Of a stretch of 64,000 nt of DNA, positions 34,757 to 44,964 are shown one piece after another. The notes beneath the pieces are model-generated. The model made no database searches. It was not told the DNA's origin and saw only the letters and a program-made list of their open reading frames with translations. The DNA lies in NCBI GenBank assembly GCA_947623455.1, contig OX392533.1, positions 34,470,229 through 34,534,228 on the forward strand. The letters run 5' to 3'. How positions within the stretch are numbered: position 1 is the first letter of the stretch; every line of letters starts with the position of its first letter. The DNA comes from Mimachlamys varia. Its lineage: Eukaryota > Mollusca > Bivalvia > Pectinida > Pectinidae. The position numbers were made by a program, and so were the translations under genes.

Positions 34757-36121
34757 TGTAACGGGATGAGCGAATTGCCTATTCTGATAAGAACAAGAGA
34801 GACACGTGGATTTACACTATATACAAATTTATATAAAATACATATAAAACCATGTTTACATAGACAAAACACTCTCGTTCACTTCCACGCCATTCACAAA
34901 TACACAATGATCACATGAAAACAACAATATTGCACAAAATATAGACTAGTGGGCTGTATTCCACTTAAGCAACATATTGATGATGTAACCAATTACTGAG
35001 TAGGCAGTAATCTACTCCAGTGTAATAAAGTTATTGTCTTGGATGACTTATCACAATGTTCACACTGGTTTGACTAATGATGTAAGCTCTACTGAGAGTG
35101 TCTCTAAACATCAACTCATCAGGCACCAACATCCACCAAGCCACCAAGCATCAACCACACATCAATCCATTGTGTCCCCTGTCCTTGACCACCTTGTCCA
35201 CCAGATGATCTCTTGTCACGAGCCAACATCTCCCTGAGCAGTGTCTAGTGTATCCACCACCTCAGCCACAAGATGTATTCCAACAATGACCACAGGACCG
35301 CCATCCATCTATGAGAGGGTTAACACTCCTTTCGACCAACAATATGTTGGGAGTACCAGGAATTAACTACAATAACAGATATATAACTATGTACGGTCTG
35401 ATATAATATACAGATACCGTTCAATACCCATAAGATTATTATTAAATTCACTATTCCACAATTAACTGTAATTACCCAAACACATTAATTACAGTGACCT
35501 AATTACCTAATACATATTCCTAAACCACAAATACTACTCTATAAAGACTATCAGGTAATAATAATGACATTTCCCGACCTACTATATTTACAGGTAAATG
35601 TATGGCGCACGACACCTTAATGGGTCACTGAATAGTTGTTGACCGTAAACAACAATATCACATACATGTGCGCGTTACAGCTATATATAGCCTACACCTA
35701 AGCTTAAAGTACATATGATTGCTTTATGATAACCTTATATGAAGAAGATACCAATAGTTACACCTTACTGTACAGGTATTGGGTATGGCATAATATAAAC
35801 AATGATAGCGCGCACCTGTGTACGCGTACACCTATCATCAACATACAAAGGTAAACATGTCGCTGTTTATCTACACAGCATTATATAGAGTCATTCTAAC
35901 TAATCGGAGGAACATGTTACATATATATAAACTAAATCATGGGTTTAGGGTACTCACCGCAAGCTGCAGTTTGCGTATTGGCAGTTTATCCCGCACCATG
36001 AAAGTTTACGCTATGTTTTCATCGGTGCCATTGTCCTCTCCTCTCGCGTGACTCTCGCGTAAAGTTATATTCAAGTAGGCGCGCGAAATACAAATATACA
36101 GTTCTATAGTGCTATGTTACA
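34757..36121 (-). repeat. LTR 3 (5' LTR of the array in element sense)
   Basis: This LTR is 1365 bp, with ends TGTAAC and GTTACA, and is followed by the CTGTA target duplication. Transcription of the array would start here and run leftward. Confidence 0.93.
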
Positions 36122-36126
36122 CTGTA
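36122..36126. repeat. Target-site duplication, right (CTGTA)
   Basis: This 5-bp CTGTA directly follows the last LTR. The downstream TCTATTACTAAATT continues the older host repeat. Confidence 0.9.
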
Positions 36127-36175
36127 TCTATTACTAAATTATTTAAGAGGTGCAGCATATGTGTGTGTTACATTT
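36122..36175 (+). repeat. Right part of the ribozyme-bearing repeat split by the retrotransposon
   Basis: CTGTATCTATTACTAAATT followed by AGAGGTGCAGCATATGTGTG matches the reverse complement of 62530-62580. Confidence 0.8.
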
Positions 36176-36182
36176 TGTACGT

Positions 36183-36554
36183 CATTTCTATAGCATTACC
36201 ATATCATATTTCTATAGCACTACCACAGCATTTCTATAGCATTACCGTCATATTTCTATAGCATTACCACAGCATTTCTATAGCATTACCGCAGTATTTC
36301 CATTGTATTACCGTAGCATTTCCATAGCATTACCACTGCATTTCAATAGCATTACCGCATCATTTCCATGGCATTACCGCAGCATTTCTATGGCATTACC
36401 ACAGCATTTCCATAGCATTACCGCAGCATTTCCATAGCATTACCGCAGCATTTCCATAGCATTACCGTAGCATTTCTATGGCATTACCACAGCATTCCCA
36501 TGGCATTACCGCAGCATTTCTATAGCATTACCGCGGCATTTCAAAAGCATTATA
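36183..36554 (+). repeat. Minisatellite, 22-bp unit, about 17 copies
   Basis: The unit TTTCTATAGCATTACCGCAG plus CA shows T/C variation (CTATAG or CCATAG) and CCGCAG/CCACAG variants. Two stray units lie left of the retrotransposon at about 22770-22810. Confidence 0.9.
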
Positions 36555-37123
36555 GGTTGATACCCTAAAATGCAGACGTGAAAAGGTATGTCTTCAAATA
36601 TTTCTTGAATTTGGCCAGGGTATTGCTATGGTTATAAAATCGCTGCTATTTGTTACTTCCAGGTTTATGGCCAAGGTTGAGTGAATTTTGGGACTAGTGC
36701 ACATCATACGTAGTTTTTACTACATTTAATACACTCATCATATGTATAACAAATAAGGGAAAACAATTCGAAAGAAGCTGCATTTATTGATGGTTCGTTT
36801 ATATGGACCGTTGCTAGGTATCAATGTATCGGAATGTATTAGGTTATCAATCTATTTTAAACCACATACCTTCTGTACGTGATATATGTTTTTGTTAATT
36901 AGAGAATGGACCGAAAAACGGCCCTTATTGCCACCTCTCCTTTATTACTTTTGGCAAAGAATACTTAGATTTGGATGCAAATATCAATGGATTTGATGTG
37001 CATGCTTCATCAAATCCAGCGGGAGATGTTTAAAATGAACTTGATGTCATCATTAAATTGTTTATCATTAGGTTAAATTAAATTGTTTTAATTGCTGAAT
37101 TTGTAATTGTCAATGTCATAGTA

Positions 37124-37307
37124 GGCCCTGGTTTCATCAACGTTCCTTCACTTAAGGAAATTACTTAACTTAAAAGGGAAAGCATTACAGCATTTTAGGG
37201 GAAATTCCTTAGTAATGGAACTTTCCTTAAATTCTGTAATGCTCTCCTGTGGAGATTTTTGAATTACGGAGTTTTCTTAAGTAAAGAACGTTGATGAAAC
37301 CGGGGCC
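37124..37307. mobile_element. Fold-back MITE, 184 bp, GGCCCTGGTTTCATCAACGT ends
   Basis: GGCCCTGGTTTCATCAACGT at the left and GAACGTTGATGAAACCGGGG then CC at the right are inverted repeats of about 32 bases. It contains inner inverted blocks (GCATTACAG/CTGTAATGC). Non-coding. Confidence 0.75.
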
Positions 37308-37379
37308 AGATGACTTTCTAAGTTGTCATAACTTGTACCGAATCTTTCGTTGCCTCTTTTGGACAATAACATATGCTTA

Positions 37380-37490
37380 AAGTCAACTGTGAGTGTATGT
37401 GGCGAGTGCGTGTGCATTTCGGGAGGCAGTGATATGTACGTGTAGGATCCTTGCGTTAGTCCGGAACTTGAGCCGCTTTAAAGTGCTTCT
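37380..37490. repeat. Dispersed repeat (GGCGGCCTCCCGGTGT family), copy 3
   Basis: Diverged copy with GGGAGGCAGTGATATGTACG and TTAGTCCGGAACTTGAGCCG followed by CTTTAAAG. Confidence 0.6.
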
Positions 37491-37668
37491 GAATTGTTGT
37501 AAGTAGATAATACTTTATTTGTTTTAGACCGTTATTTTTATTCAGAATGATATTTTAAGCACGACACATCATAAAATTACTGTTATTGATAAGCTAGGTA
37601 TCAATTAAGCGATATGAATACAGAAACATTATATTTTATCTTCTGTTAATACTATATTGTTGCTTTAG

Positions 37669-37746
37669 ACAAGTGCCGCCTAGTATTCAGCGCCGATGTA
37701 ACACAGGACAGGGACGTCATTCTGAAGGCCTACACTGATGATGCAG
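37669..37746 (+). CDS. EgtD-like methyltransferase, exon 5
   Basis: This exon is 78 bases long, phase 1 at both ends, with acceptor TGCTTTAG and donor GTAACA. It encodes CRLVFSADVTQDRDV followed by LKAYTDDAG. The AYTDDAG block matches EgtD AYDDAAG, in which the Tyr contacts the substrate. It lies 23 kb from exon 4, beyond the three-LTR retrotransposon array. Confidence 0.82.
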
Positions 37747-37835
37747 GTAACAATTTTAAACAGTTTTTCAGATTAAAGTTAATACTTGGAACAGGACTTC
37801 TCCCCTTCCCCCCACCCAACAAACTTCTTTTTTTT

Positions 37836-38203
37836 CAATCTGATTAAAATACAGATCCTTGTTCTCACTCCGTTTTACAAGGATCTGACAACAGATGACC
37901 TTTGTCGCCTCTTTACTAAACTTTCAATAATTTTCAAATGACCTGTCATCTTGCAGCAAGCCATTTCGTCACATTATTTCACATGATTTTTTTTGGTGAC
38001 GAAATGACTTAACAGACACATGCGTTTATGCAAGCTTTGTCGCCTCAAAATTTCACTGTCAAGATTCTGCCAGTAGTGATTTGATTGGCTAATGCGAAAG
38101 GTCATCGGGACATGACCCCCTATGGGATTATCTCAGATCTTAACGCAGCAGAGAGGAGTGTACGGAACGGCGCGGAGATCAAGATATGATTTTAATCAGA
38201 TTG
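37836..38203. mobile_element. MITE copy 2, Mutator-like, 368 bp
   Basis: Same termini and body as the element at 826-1188, including the GTGACGAAATGACTTAAC and CAAGATTCTGCCAGTAG blocks. It is flanked by CTTTTTTTT on both sides (9 bp). It lies in intron 5 of the methyltransferase gene. Confidence 0.82.
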
Positions 38204-38809
38204 CTTTTTTTTAAATCGATGGTCGCGAAACTTCACACAAGTTTCGCAAGCATTATCTCTTGTATGACTTGTATGAACTCGTGTTTCGAACGGCTATGCT
38301 CAAACCTAGGTCGCTTCTTATATACACATTCGGTCACACCGTTCTATAGGCAGGAGTTTAAAAACATGATCGCCTGAACGAGTAAGCGTTTTCCGAGGTT
38401 ATCGTTTCTTTTTCAAATGTAAAATCTTAAATACCAAATGAAAGCGAATTTATATTGTAAGGCACCTCTAAATTTCGACACCTGTATCTATCACTAAAGT
38501 TAAAAGGTGCAGCATGCGTGTGTGTTGCATCATCTTTCCAATCGTTTAATTGCTGACAAATAATGTTTATTTCAATACTATACTGACGAAAATAAAAGGA
38601 AAAAGTGATAAGCAAAATATGTCCACTAGAGCAGCTGGAGCACAGAGAGAGAAAATTAGATTATACTCTGCTGGTGGATTGTCTTGTTGCGCTGTTCCCG
38701 AAGGTTTGCTAGAGTCTCCATAGCCACAGTTATTTTATTTGAGTAGTGACGCGATTCATAATATACACACTTTCGTAGAACACGATCGGAAAATATATCG
38801 CACACTTGT

Positions 38810-39005
38810 TTCCTTCTAAATTAATAAAAATGAGTTTAACGCACCTGACTCTTCTGCTCCTACTTCAGTTTAGAAAATCTCAATTCCCACCTTTTGTCAA
38901 CTAGAATCACTGAAGAGTCCTATGAGGACGAAACAGCTGTATGATGCAGTTTATATTACTAAATTTAAAAGGTGCAGAATGTGAGTGTGTTATGTCATCT
39001 ATTGG
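38810..39005 (+). repeat. Ribozyme-bearing dispersed repeat, copy in intron 5
   Basis: AACGCACCTGACTCTTCTGC, ATTCCCACCTTTTG, the hammerhead, and GTGAGTGTGTTATGTCATC appear in the same order as at 3240-3485. Confidence 0.72.
38904..38947 (+). ncRNA. Hammerhead ribozyme motif, copy in intron 5
   Basis: AATCA, core CTGAAGAG, stem II GTCC/GGAC around TATGA, GAAAC, loop AGCT, triplet GTA, then TGATGC. Stem I AUCA/UGAU is perfect for four pairs, and all core positions are intact. It is transcribed in the sense of the host gene if the intron is transcribed. Confidence 0.82.
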
Positions 39006-39299
39006 AGTTGGTTGAACCTGGACATGGCCAGTAAAATGTCTTGATTAAGGGAATGAACTCACACAAACCTATTTTGAAAATGTAGCTATAAAACAAAGCC
39101 AAAGTAATCACGGAAGCTAGATAAACATCTTATTGAAAGCGTTACGAAAAAACAACAGCTAGCTTCCAACATGTCAGAAAAAACCTAGAGGATGATTTAT
39201 CTGAGTCGTAAATACTAGAGAGAACATATTTAAAGTATTCTATCTGGGTGGTGTCTATATATGTACAAGGACTACATATCACGGGTCATCACACAGGAA

Positions 39300-40100
39300 A
39301 GATCCACATGTAAAAGTACAAGAAAATAAGACCAGGTGTTCCGAAAGAGTAGGCGTCATGTAAATCTTGGTCATGTCAAAGTAAACACCAAGTCCTCAAA
39401 GTGAGAACCGAGTTATCATTGTCAATCACACCAAGTAAACGCACTAATGAGCATAATCAAAGATACAGAATAGTTTTCATTGAGACAAAGATGACGACCA
39501 TTACACTTGCCCATAGTTCTGATCAACCTGCATATCTCAAATCCCTTTGCCGCAAGTTTGTACGTCAGCGGTCGACATCGATCACAAAACTCTCGATATT
39601 TAGAGCAAGTCATAGAATAATGAATCAAATGCGACATGTTAACATTGCAAGTTGGAGTAGAGAAGCAGGGATGTTACTGTCAAGAAATATAAAGTTCACG
39701 ATCGGAAAATTGTGGTGAAATTGTCACATTCATCGTATAGCTTAGTAGTTAGCTGTCCATGGTGGTAATAGTTTAAGTAGAGATCGAGGTAAGCAGCTGA
39801 TGAAGAAGAGTCTGGTGTGTCCTTTATATCAAGTTTAGAAGTGTATATACGATCGACGTGGTCAGCAAACTTCTTGTTGTTGATAAACATCATATCGTCG
39901 ATTTATCTGAAAGTGAAAATAAAAGATTTGTCAAGGTTTTTGTTAACTTTCCTGATTAGCTCTTCCACCAATTCAGCCTCGTATGAAAACAAAAACAAAA
40001 CAGATAAAAGTGGGCAGAGTTGGTTACCATGGGAATGCCAAGAGTCTGCTGGAAAATCTTTCCTCCAAACTCAACAAAATATTGTCAGGCAGTAATTCAA
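39300..40100 (-). pseudogene. Penelope-like reverse transcriptase fragment B
   Basis: Minus-strand frames give KSFIFTFR and IDD-like blocks followed by DRIYTSKLDIKDT, AAYLDLYLNY, TTKLYDECDNF and YREFCDRCRPLT, matching the region after the RT YIDDVLS motif of Penelope-like elements. An upstream piece near 40050 corresponds to FQQ..IPMGTN but is disrupted. It is collinear with 42370-43230. Confidence 0.75.
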
Positions 40101-40493
40101 TCATTTTTGCCATATCCTCTTCAGTATATTTTATGTTAGCTTTGTTGTGTGTTTCACAAGGTACATTTCCTATCATTAAAGATGACGACGTAGCACACAC
40201 ATTTGCTGCACCTATTAAATGACACCTGTTTTATAATCGTTATATCTTATTGTTAGGTCGAATATTTGGTGGCTAGAGTAGTTTGCTGATGATATTGACA
40301 GTAATTTAGAACTGACTCGTGTTAGAGTCCATATGATATAACTCATACTTGACTAAGATGCATTTGAAATAAACACAATTGTAAAAGTTAATATTTCTAG
40401 TAATAAAACCCTTAATATGGTACAATATACAAAGTCTGCCTCAAATATGGCCCGTTTCTGATGGGACGTTGCTAAGCATTTCCAAATGCAGCA

Positions 40494-41670
40494 AGATATA
40501 TACAAACACATATACATTTATTTACAAACCAAGCAAATATATGAACAATACACACAAGACATAATATAACCCTGCACTCTGTGAAAATTGTTTCACAAAC
40601 ACTGCGCGATCACTGCCATCTTTATCTGTGAACACAGGTCATTCCCGGTCAAATCAAATTTTCATTGTCGACTCAAGGTCATATAGCTGGCTCCCATGGA
40701 GGCCTAGGTATCTTCTATAATGTCACTAATGTCAAACACATAAAATAATGCCTTTAGTTACTAGTGAAGTAATTTCAATATTATTATTTTACATGATCCT
40801 AAATGTATCCCATCAATTGATACAGTTATTGCAGTTTGATCATCTCCTGCTAGATATAATACATACACTCTCTAGAATTAGACAACACTTATATAGGAAA
40901 CCCTGATTTTACATGTATACATATATTCAGTATACATTCTGTTCATTATTTTATCAACCTTCAAACACAGTTTCGATAATTATAATACTCACATCAACTC
41001 CAAAGTAGCTTCATCCGGAACACTTTCTGGACACACATTTCTGAACAAATATGGGCACACAGTCCTCCACAAATATTGGCACACAGCCTAATGGACACAC
41101 AGTCCTCCACAAATAATGGCACACAGCCTAATGGACACACAGTCCTCCACAAATAATGGCACACAGCCTCATGGACACACAGTCCTCCACAAATACGGGC
41201 ATACAGCCTTATGGACGACACACAGTCCTGACAATTACAAGCACATGGCCTAAACACCACAGCTTCGAAGCACACAGCTTGGACATTATTTACAGGCACA
41301 CAGCAATTAGCACCCAGTTAAAATGTCTTTACTGACAGGCAGCAGTTCGACTCCCCACCGGACATGGTTTTTGGAGTTAGCCTACAGCACTCCCTGCACT
41401 TTACAACCTCCACTATGGAAGTTCTGTCTGGTACTGTGCCCTACCCTACTCATGGACCTGACACATACCTGCACGTACATGCTTAGCCCATGTTCCTCAA
41501 CTTACCTGAGGAATGTCCAGTGCCTTCACTTGCCTACACTGACCTAACAAGTTTCCCCCACTCACCTTGGCAACATCACCTGCAAAACAGGTGTATGAAT
41601 GAACTGTCACGGTTGAGTAACCTCAGTAGTTAACATATATAGTAAACTTTGTAGTAAGGAGTATCCTGAC
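40494..41670. repeat. Diverged 1.2-kb dispersed repeat, copy 1
   Basis: It is collinear with 49381-50714: shared AGATATATACAAACA, TTTCACA.ACACTGCGCGATC, AGGCCTAGGTATCTTC, CTCCCCACCGGACATGGTTT and AAGGAGTATCCTGACA blocks. It contains about 4.5 copies of a 40-bp unit (CACACAGTCCTCCACAAATA). Frames through it are incidental. Class unknown; the TG...CA-like ends would allow a solo LTR, but no target duplication was seen. Confidence 0.7.
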
Positions 41671-41922
41671 AGTCGGATGTGTTAATATCCTTAAACAACT
41701 TTTCCCAATACATTGTACAAGGATGCTCTGTGTGATATTTGACAAGTGGATTGCTGGATCATATTAGTATATATAGTGTCACTTCGTCTGGAACAGTCTG
41801 AAGACTCAACATATGGAAATATTTGTACATTTATTGAACATATTTTCCCATGATTGTAAAAAAATACCTGCGCTCTGAGCCACTTGTTATGAAAAAATAA
41901 CAAATGAAAATCCATTTTACAG

Positions 41923-42093
41923 GACGTTCGTTCTTACAAAATGTCATCACACGAATGAACAGAGAAGAAGAAAGTCGAATAGACAAGAACATGTTTACGC
42001 TTGAGATAGATTTCGTATCGGACGCATCAGCGCAGAGTATGAGCTATGTCAGCGTCTGCATCAAGGCAAAGGAGTCGGTCATGTACCCAGTTC
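41923..42093 (+). CDS. EgtD-like methyltransferase, exon 6
   Basis: This exon has acceptor TTTTACAG, donor GTAAGT, and phase 1 at both ends. It encodes FLQNVITRMNREEESRIDK (family F.N.L..xNRELGxxFD), then a segment ending SYVSVCIKAKESV. The position equal to Met252 of mycobacterial EgtD, in its IEMWLRA strand, reads Val here. The 177-base open stretch between stops agrees with the exon limits. Confidence 0.85.
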
Positions 42094-42365
42094 GTAAGTA
42101 AATCTGTCGAGAATCTGAAACTAAACCTGATTTTCAAAATGCACTTTGTAAATGGGTTGATCAATATTTTTCACAAGAATGAAGTAACGTTATGTTTTGT
42201 GGTACTTCTCCCATTCGTTGTTCTATTTTTGAATCGGCATCGTATCCGCACATACCTGCTTACCGCAAACGTAATCACGTCCCAAAATGACATTAGCAGT
42301 TAGTATTAATTCAAAATTATAATAAACCAAATCTAACATTAATTTTGGTATTCTTCTCAAAATAA

Positions 42366-42459
42366 ATTCAGAGAATACCAAAGCGTCAACAAAACCATAA
42401 TCCGAACTCAAAATCAGAGAATACCAATACGTCAACAAAACCATAATCCGAACTCAAAA
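42366..42459. repeat. Short tandem duplication, about 46 bp x 2
   Basis: AGAGAATACCAAAGCGTCAA then ACAAAACCATAATCCGAACT followed by CAAAATC is repeated back to back. Confidence 0.8.
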
Positions 42460-43230
42460 TCGATTAAACTAGAGGCAAAATGGGAACAAAGGAAAGATTT
42501 ACATGAAGACTCTCGTAAAAGCACAAGAGAATGAGACTAGGTGTTCCGGAAGAGTAGGCGTCTTCTGCTTCATCGACGACACCCGCCATGTAAATCTTGG
42601 TCAAATCCAAGCAAGCATCAATCCTCAAAATGAGAACCGAGTCATCAATGCCATTGTCAAGTAAGCACACTAATAAGCAAACTCAAAAACGTGCATCTTC
42701 ATATCACACACAGATACAGAATATTTCTCGATGAGATCAAGATGGCGACCATAAAACTTGCCTATAGTCTTCATTAACCTGCATCTCTCGAATCCCTTTG
42801 CTGTAAGTTTGTTTGTCAGCAGTTGACATATATCACGAAAATCTCGATATTCAGAGTAAGCTCTAGAATAATGAATCAATTGCGACATGTAAACACCAAA
42901 TGATGGTGAAGTAGGGATGTTACTATCAAGAATTGGAAAGTTCACGATCGGAAAATCGAAATCGTCACGTTTATCATACAGCTTAGTAGTAAGTTGCCCG
43001 TGTTGGTCATAGTGTAAGTAAAGATCGAGGTAAGAAGCTAATGTAGGAGAGTCTGTTGTGTCTTTAATTTCAAGTAAAGTAGGGTATATACGATCGACTA
43101 GGTCAACAAACGTCTTGTCTTGTTGTTTATAGACAACACATCGTCCATATACCTGAATGGGCAATTGAAAGTTGTTACCCGTCCTGATAAGCCCTTCGAC
43201 AAATTCAGCCTACGATTCAAAGATATGTTC
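42460..43230 (-). pseudogene. Penelope-like reverse transcriptase fragment C
   Basis: A minus-strand frame of 164 codons (43164-42670) and a preceding one give FRYMDDVLSINN (catalytic YIDD altered to YMDD, still an active form in some RTs), DRIYPTLLEIKDTTDSP, ASYLDLYLHY, TTKLYDKRDDFDFPI and GVYMSQLIHYSR. This is the best preserved Penelope-like fragment here; the upstream RT half is missing. It lies in intron 6, antisense to the methyltransferase gene. Confidence 0.8.
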
Positions 43231-43344
43231 ACTGTATACTTATAAGCATATAAGGACCGTGTAATATTGATTTTAATATTCAAGTTTATCTACTACACTG
43301 TGTAAATAAAATTGAACAGTTTACACAATTTCATAATTCTAAAG

Positions 43345-43553
43345 CTGGACTTGGAATCGACCTTGCTATGGACAAAGGGGAACGACTGTATTTTCACAAA
43401 GGCGCTGGATACAGCTGTAAATACACCGTGGAACAGCTACAAACCATTGTAAAGAAAGCCGGACTCACACTGGAGGACACCTGGACTGACGAACACGAAC
43501 ACGCCATTTTCTGTCGGTGCAAAATCGTACACGGCACTAAAGTACTGTCTTAA
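43345..43553 (+). CDS. EgtD-like methyltransferase, terminal exon 7
   Basis: The acceptor is TTCTAAAG, with a weak pyrimidine tract; phase 1 entry restores a Pro codon. The exon encodes DKGERLYFHKGAGYSCKYT, an amphipathic helix, KKAGL, and DTWTDEHEH, and ends at TAA. It matches the EgtD C-terminus (GExxxxExSxKF, AG(L/F), WTD). The Ser of SCK equals substrate-binding Ser284, but the Glu282 position is Gly. A possible poly(A) signal AATAAA lies at 43957-43962. Confidence 0.87.
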
Positions 43554-43562
43554 ATACATGAT

Positions 43563-44960
43563 TGTCAGATTTGCAGTGATTAGTTCTGTTGCTATGTATG
43601 TATATGACAGTCGTTTTTTTCTTTTAATTATTTTTAAATTAATATAGAATTTAAACAGATTACAGTGCATTTTTTTCTAGTAAGACTTTGAATCGTGCAC
43701 ACAGAAATTGTCGAAAATATCATTTATATTTTTTTAAAAATGATAGTTTAGCATTCTTTTCATATTATTCACCCAATTTCGTTGGTATTTGAATCTTAAT
43801 ATGTCAATGGAGAATTAAATTTACGTGGGTTTTTTTTATTTTTTTGTAATCTATCCCTAGGGTTTTCTAATTTCCGTGCGGAATTCTGAATTGAACCACG
43901 GGTTTGTCAGTTTTCCTGATCGCCTCCGTCGAATTCTGAATCACACCTACCGTTATAATAAATGTCGTTAGATATGAAAACCATAACACCACCGCCAAGA
44001 CAGATTCTATCAAGTTAAAGGGGATCTGAATATCTCTTGATAATTAGTTCAGAATTTGAAACATTTTCATCCAGATGCGTTTCAGTAAGTAGTTTACAAT
44101 GAAACTGTATAATCATGGGCTAATAATTCAATATCTGAAATTTTGCTACGTACACACCTTGTATTAAGGTGGAAAACGACAAGTCAATGTGTTAATGCTC
44201 GGGCCAGGGATTGGATTCAATAACTTTGCTTACCATAAGTGTTTAATATAATTGTTAGATATTGATTATTGTTTGATAAAGGTAACTTATGATAAAGAGA
44301 AATAACTTTCATTCCATTCTTCACTAGTCTTTTAACTGATTTCAGGAAAAAAATCAACAAAAAGGCAAGTAGTAATATCAATGACAATATGCATGTATAA
44401 TGTAATAAAGTAAAACGCCATGTATTTTTGCATAGTGTGCCCCGATCGGCGCTCGGTATCAAACTATGTCAATAGTCATTTACATATATGCTAAAGACAG
44501 TTGAACAAAGTGAAGCGTGGGGACAACTCGTAGCGAAATTCCAAAAACTGTGTGGGTACTGGTATGAAACGAGCAATTAAGCAAAAACTATACAAACAAA
44601 TATGGAGGGGGGAAATGGGAAACATAAAGTTAAACATAATGAGTAAACCAAGACATGTGCATGCATTGGTATTAACGATTCCTTCTCGAAAGAAGGATTG
44701 ACATGAAGAACACCGTTAACAACAGCAATTAAGACCGGTAAATATGTACAATATGATCTAGTATGTATATATATATATATATTTGATGGGACCAAGAAAC
44801 ATAGACATACTGTAGCGGTAAAGAATAATGATTTGGCCGAACATTGCATGTACACACAGACCGGAAGTGGTATGTTGGTGAAATGGAATAAGATTTGGTG
44901 TGAGGTGGGGATGGGTAAACATGGGTGTTTATATGTGCATGAAGATATATACCATAGCAA
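43563..44960. other. Non-coding stretch downstream of the methyltransferase gene
   Basis: 3' UTR and intergenic sequence with a TA-dinucleotide run near 44763-44781. Two overlapping minus-strand frames are hydrophobic, low-complexity readings and are not supported as genes. Confidence 0.45.
43957..43962 (+). promoter_or_regulatory. Candidate polyadenylation signal
   Basis: This is the first AATAAA downstream of the methyltransferase stop codon, about 400 bases away. AATAAA is frequent in AT-rich DNA, so this is only a candidate. Confidence 0.25.
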
Positions 44961-44964
44961 AGGA

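Larger units (their letters stand above)
22867..36121 (-). mobile_element. Gmr1-like Ty3/gypsy LTR retrotransposon in a three-LTR tandem array
   Basis: The layout is LTR, internal, LTR, internal, LTR, read on the minus strand. The three LTRs are each 1365 bp, begin TGTAAC and end GTTACA. The whole array, not each unit, is flanked by the 5-bp duplication CTGTA (22862-22866 and 36122-36126). The left and right flanks join into a copy of another repeat that also occurs uninterrupted at about 62530-62610, which confirms the insertion point. The internal regions are 4584 bp (left) and 4576 bp (right) and nearly identical. The pol order is protease, integrase, RT, RNase H, the order of the Gmr1 group. 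Near-identical LTRs mean recent activity. It lies in intron 4 of the methyltransferase gene, antisense to it. Confidence 0.95.
6929..43553 (+). other. Gene locus: EgtD-like (Methyltransf_33) SAM-dependent amino-acid N-methyltransferase, 7 exons
   Basis: Seven exons joined at GT-AG introns rebuild a protein of about 327 residues, the usual length of EgtD, which trimethylates the alpha-amino group of histidine using SAM. Seen in order: the N-terminal YDELGSEL block, the SAM-binding motif VDLGCGNSTKTRL followed by PVDIS, the FLLKAVSAL and PADY segment, the STILN block, the AYTDDAG block, and the C-terminal SCKYT and WTD blocks. Splice phases are 0,1,2,1,1,1. Introns 4 (23 kb) and 5 (4.2 kb) are swollen by mobile elements. 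Exons 3 and 4 each contain a frame break, so the copy is either damaged or carries assembly errors. The substrate is uncertain: the positions equal to EgtD Met252 and Glu282 appear to be Val and Gly, so histidine may not be the substrate. An upstream non-coding exon is possible, because TATTTAG directly precedes AATATGG at the start. Confidence 0.85.

Noticed and set aside
40994..41299. 101-codon cysteine-rich frame
   Set aside because: It translates the 40-bp tandem unit of a dispersed repeat; the periodic cysteines come from the DNA repeat.
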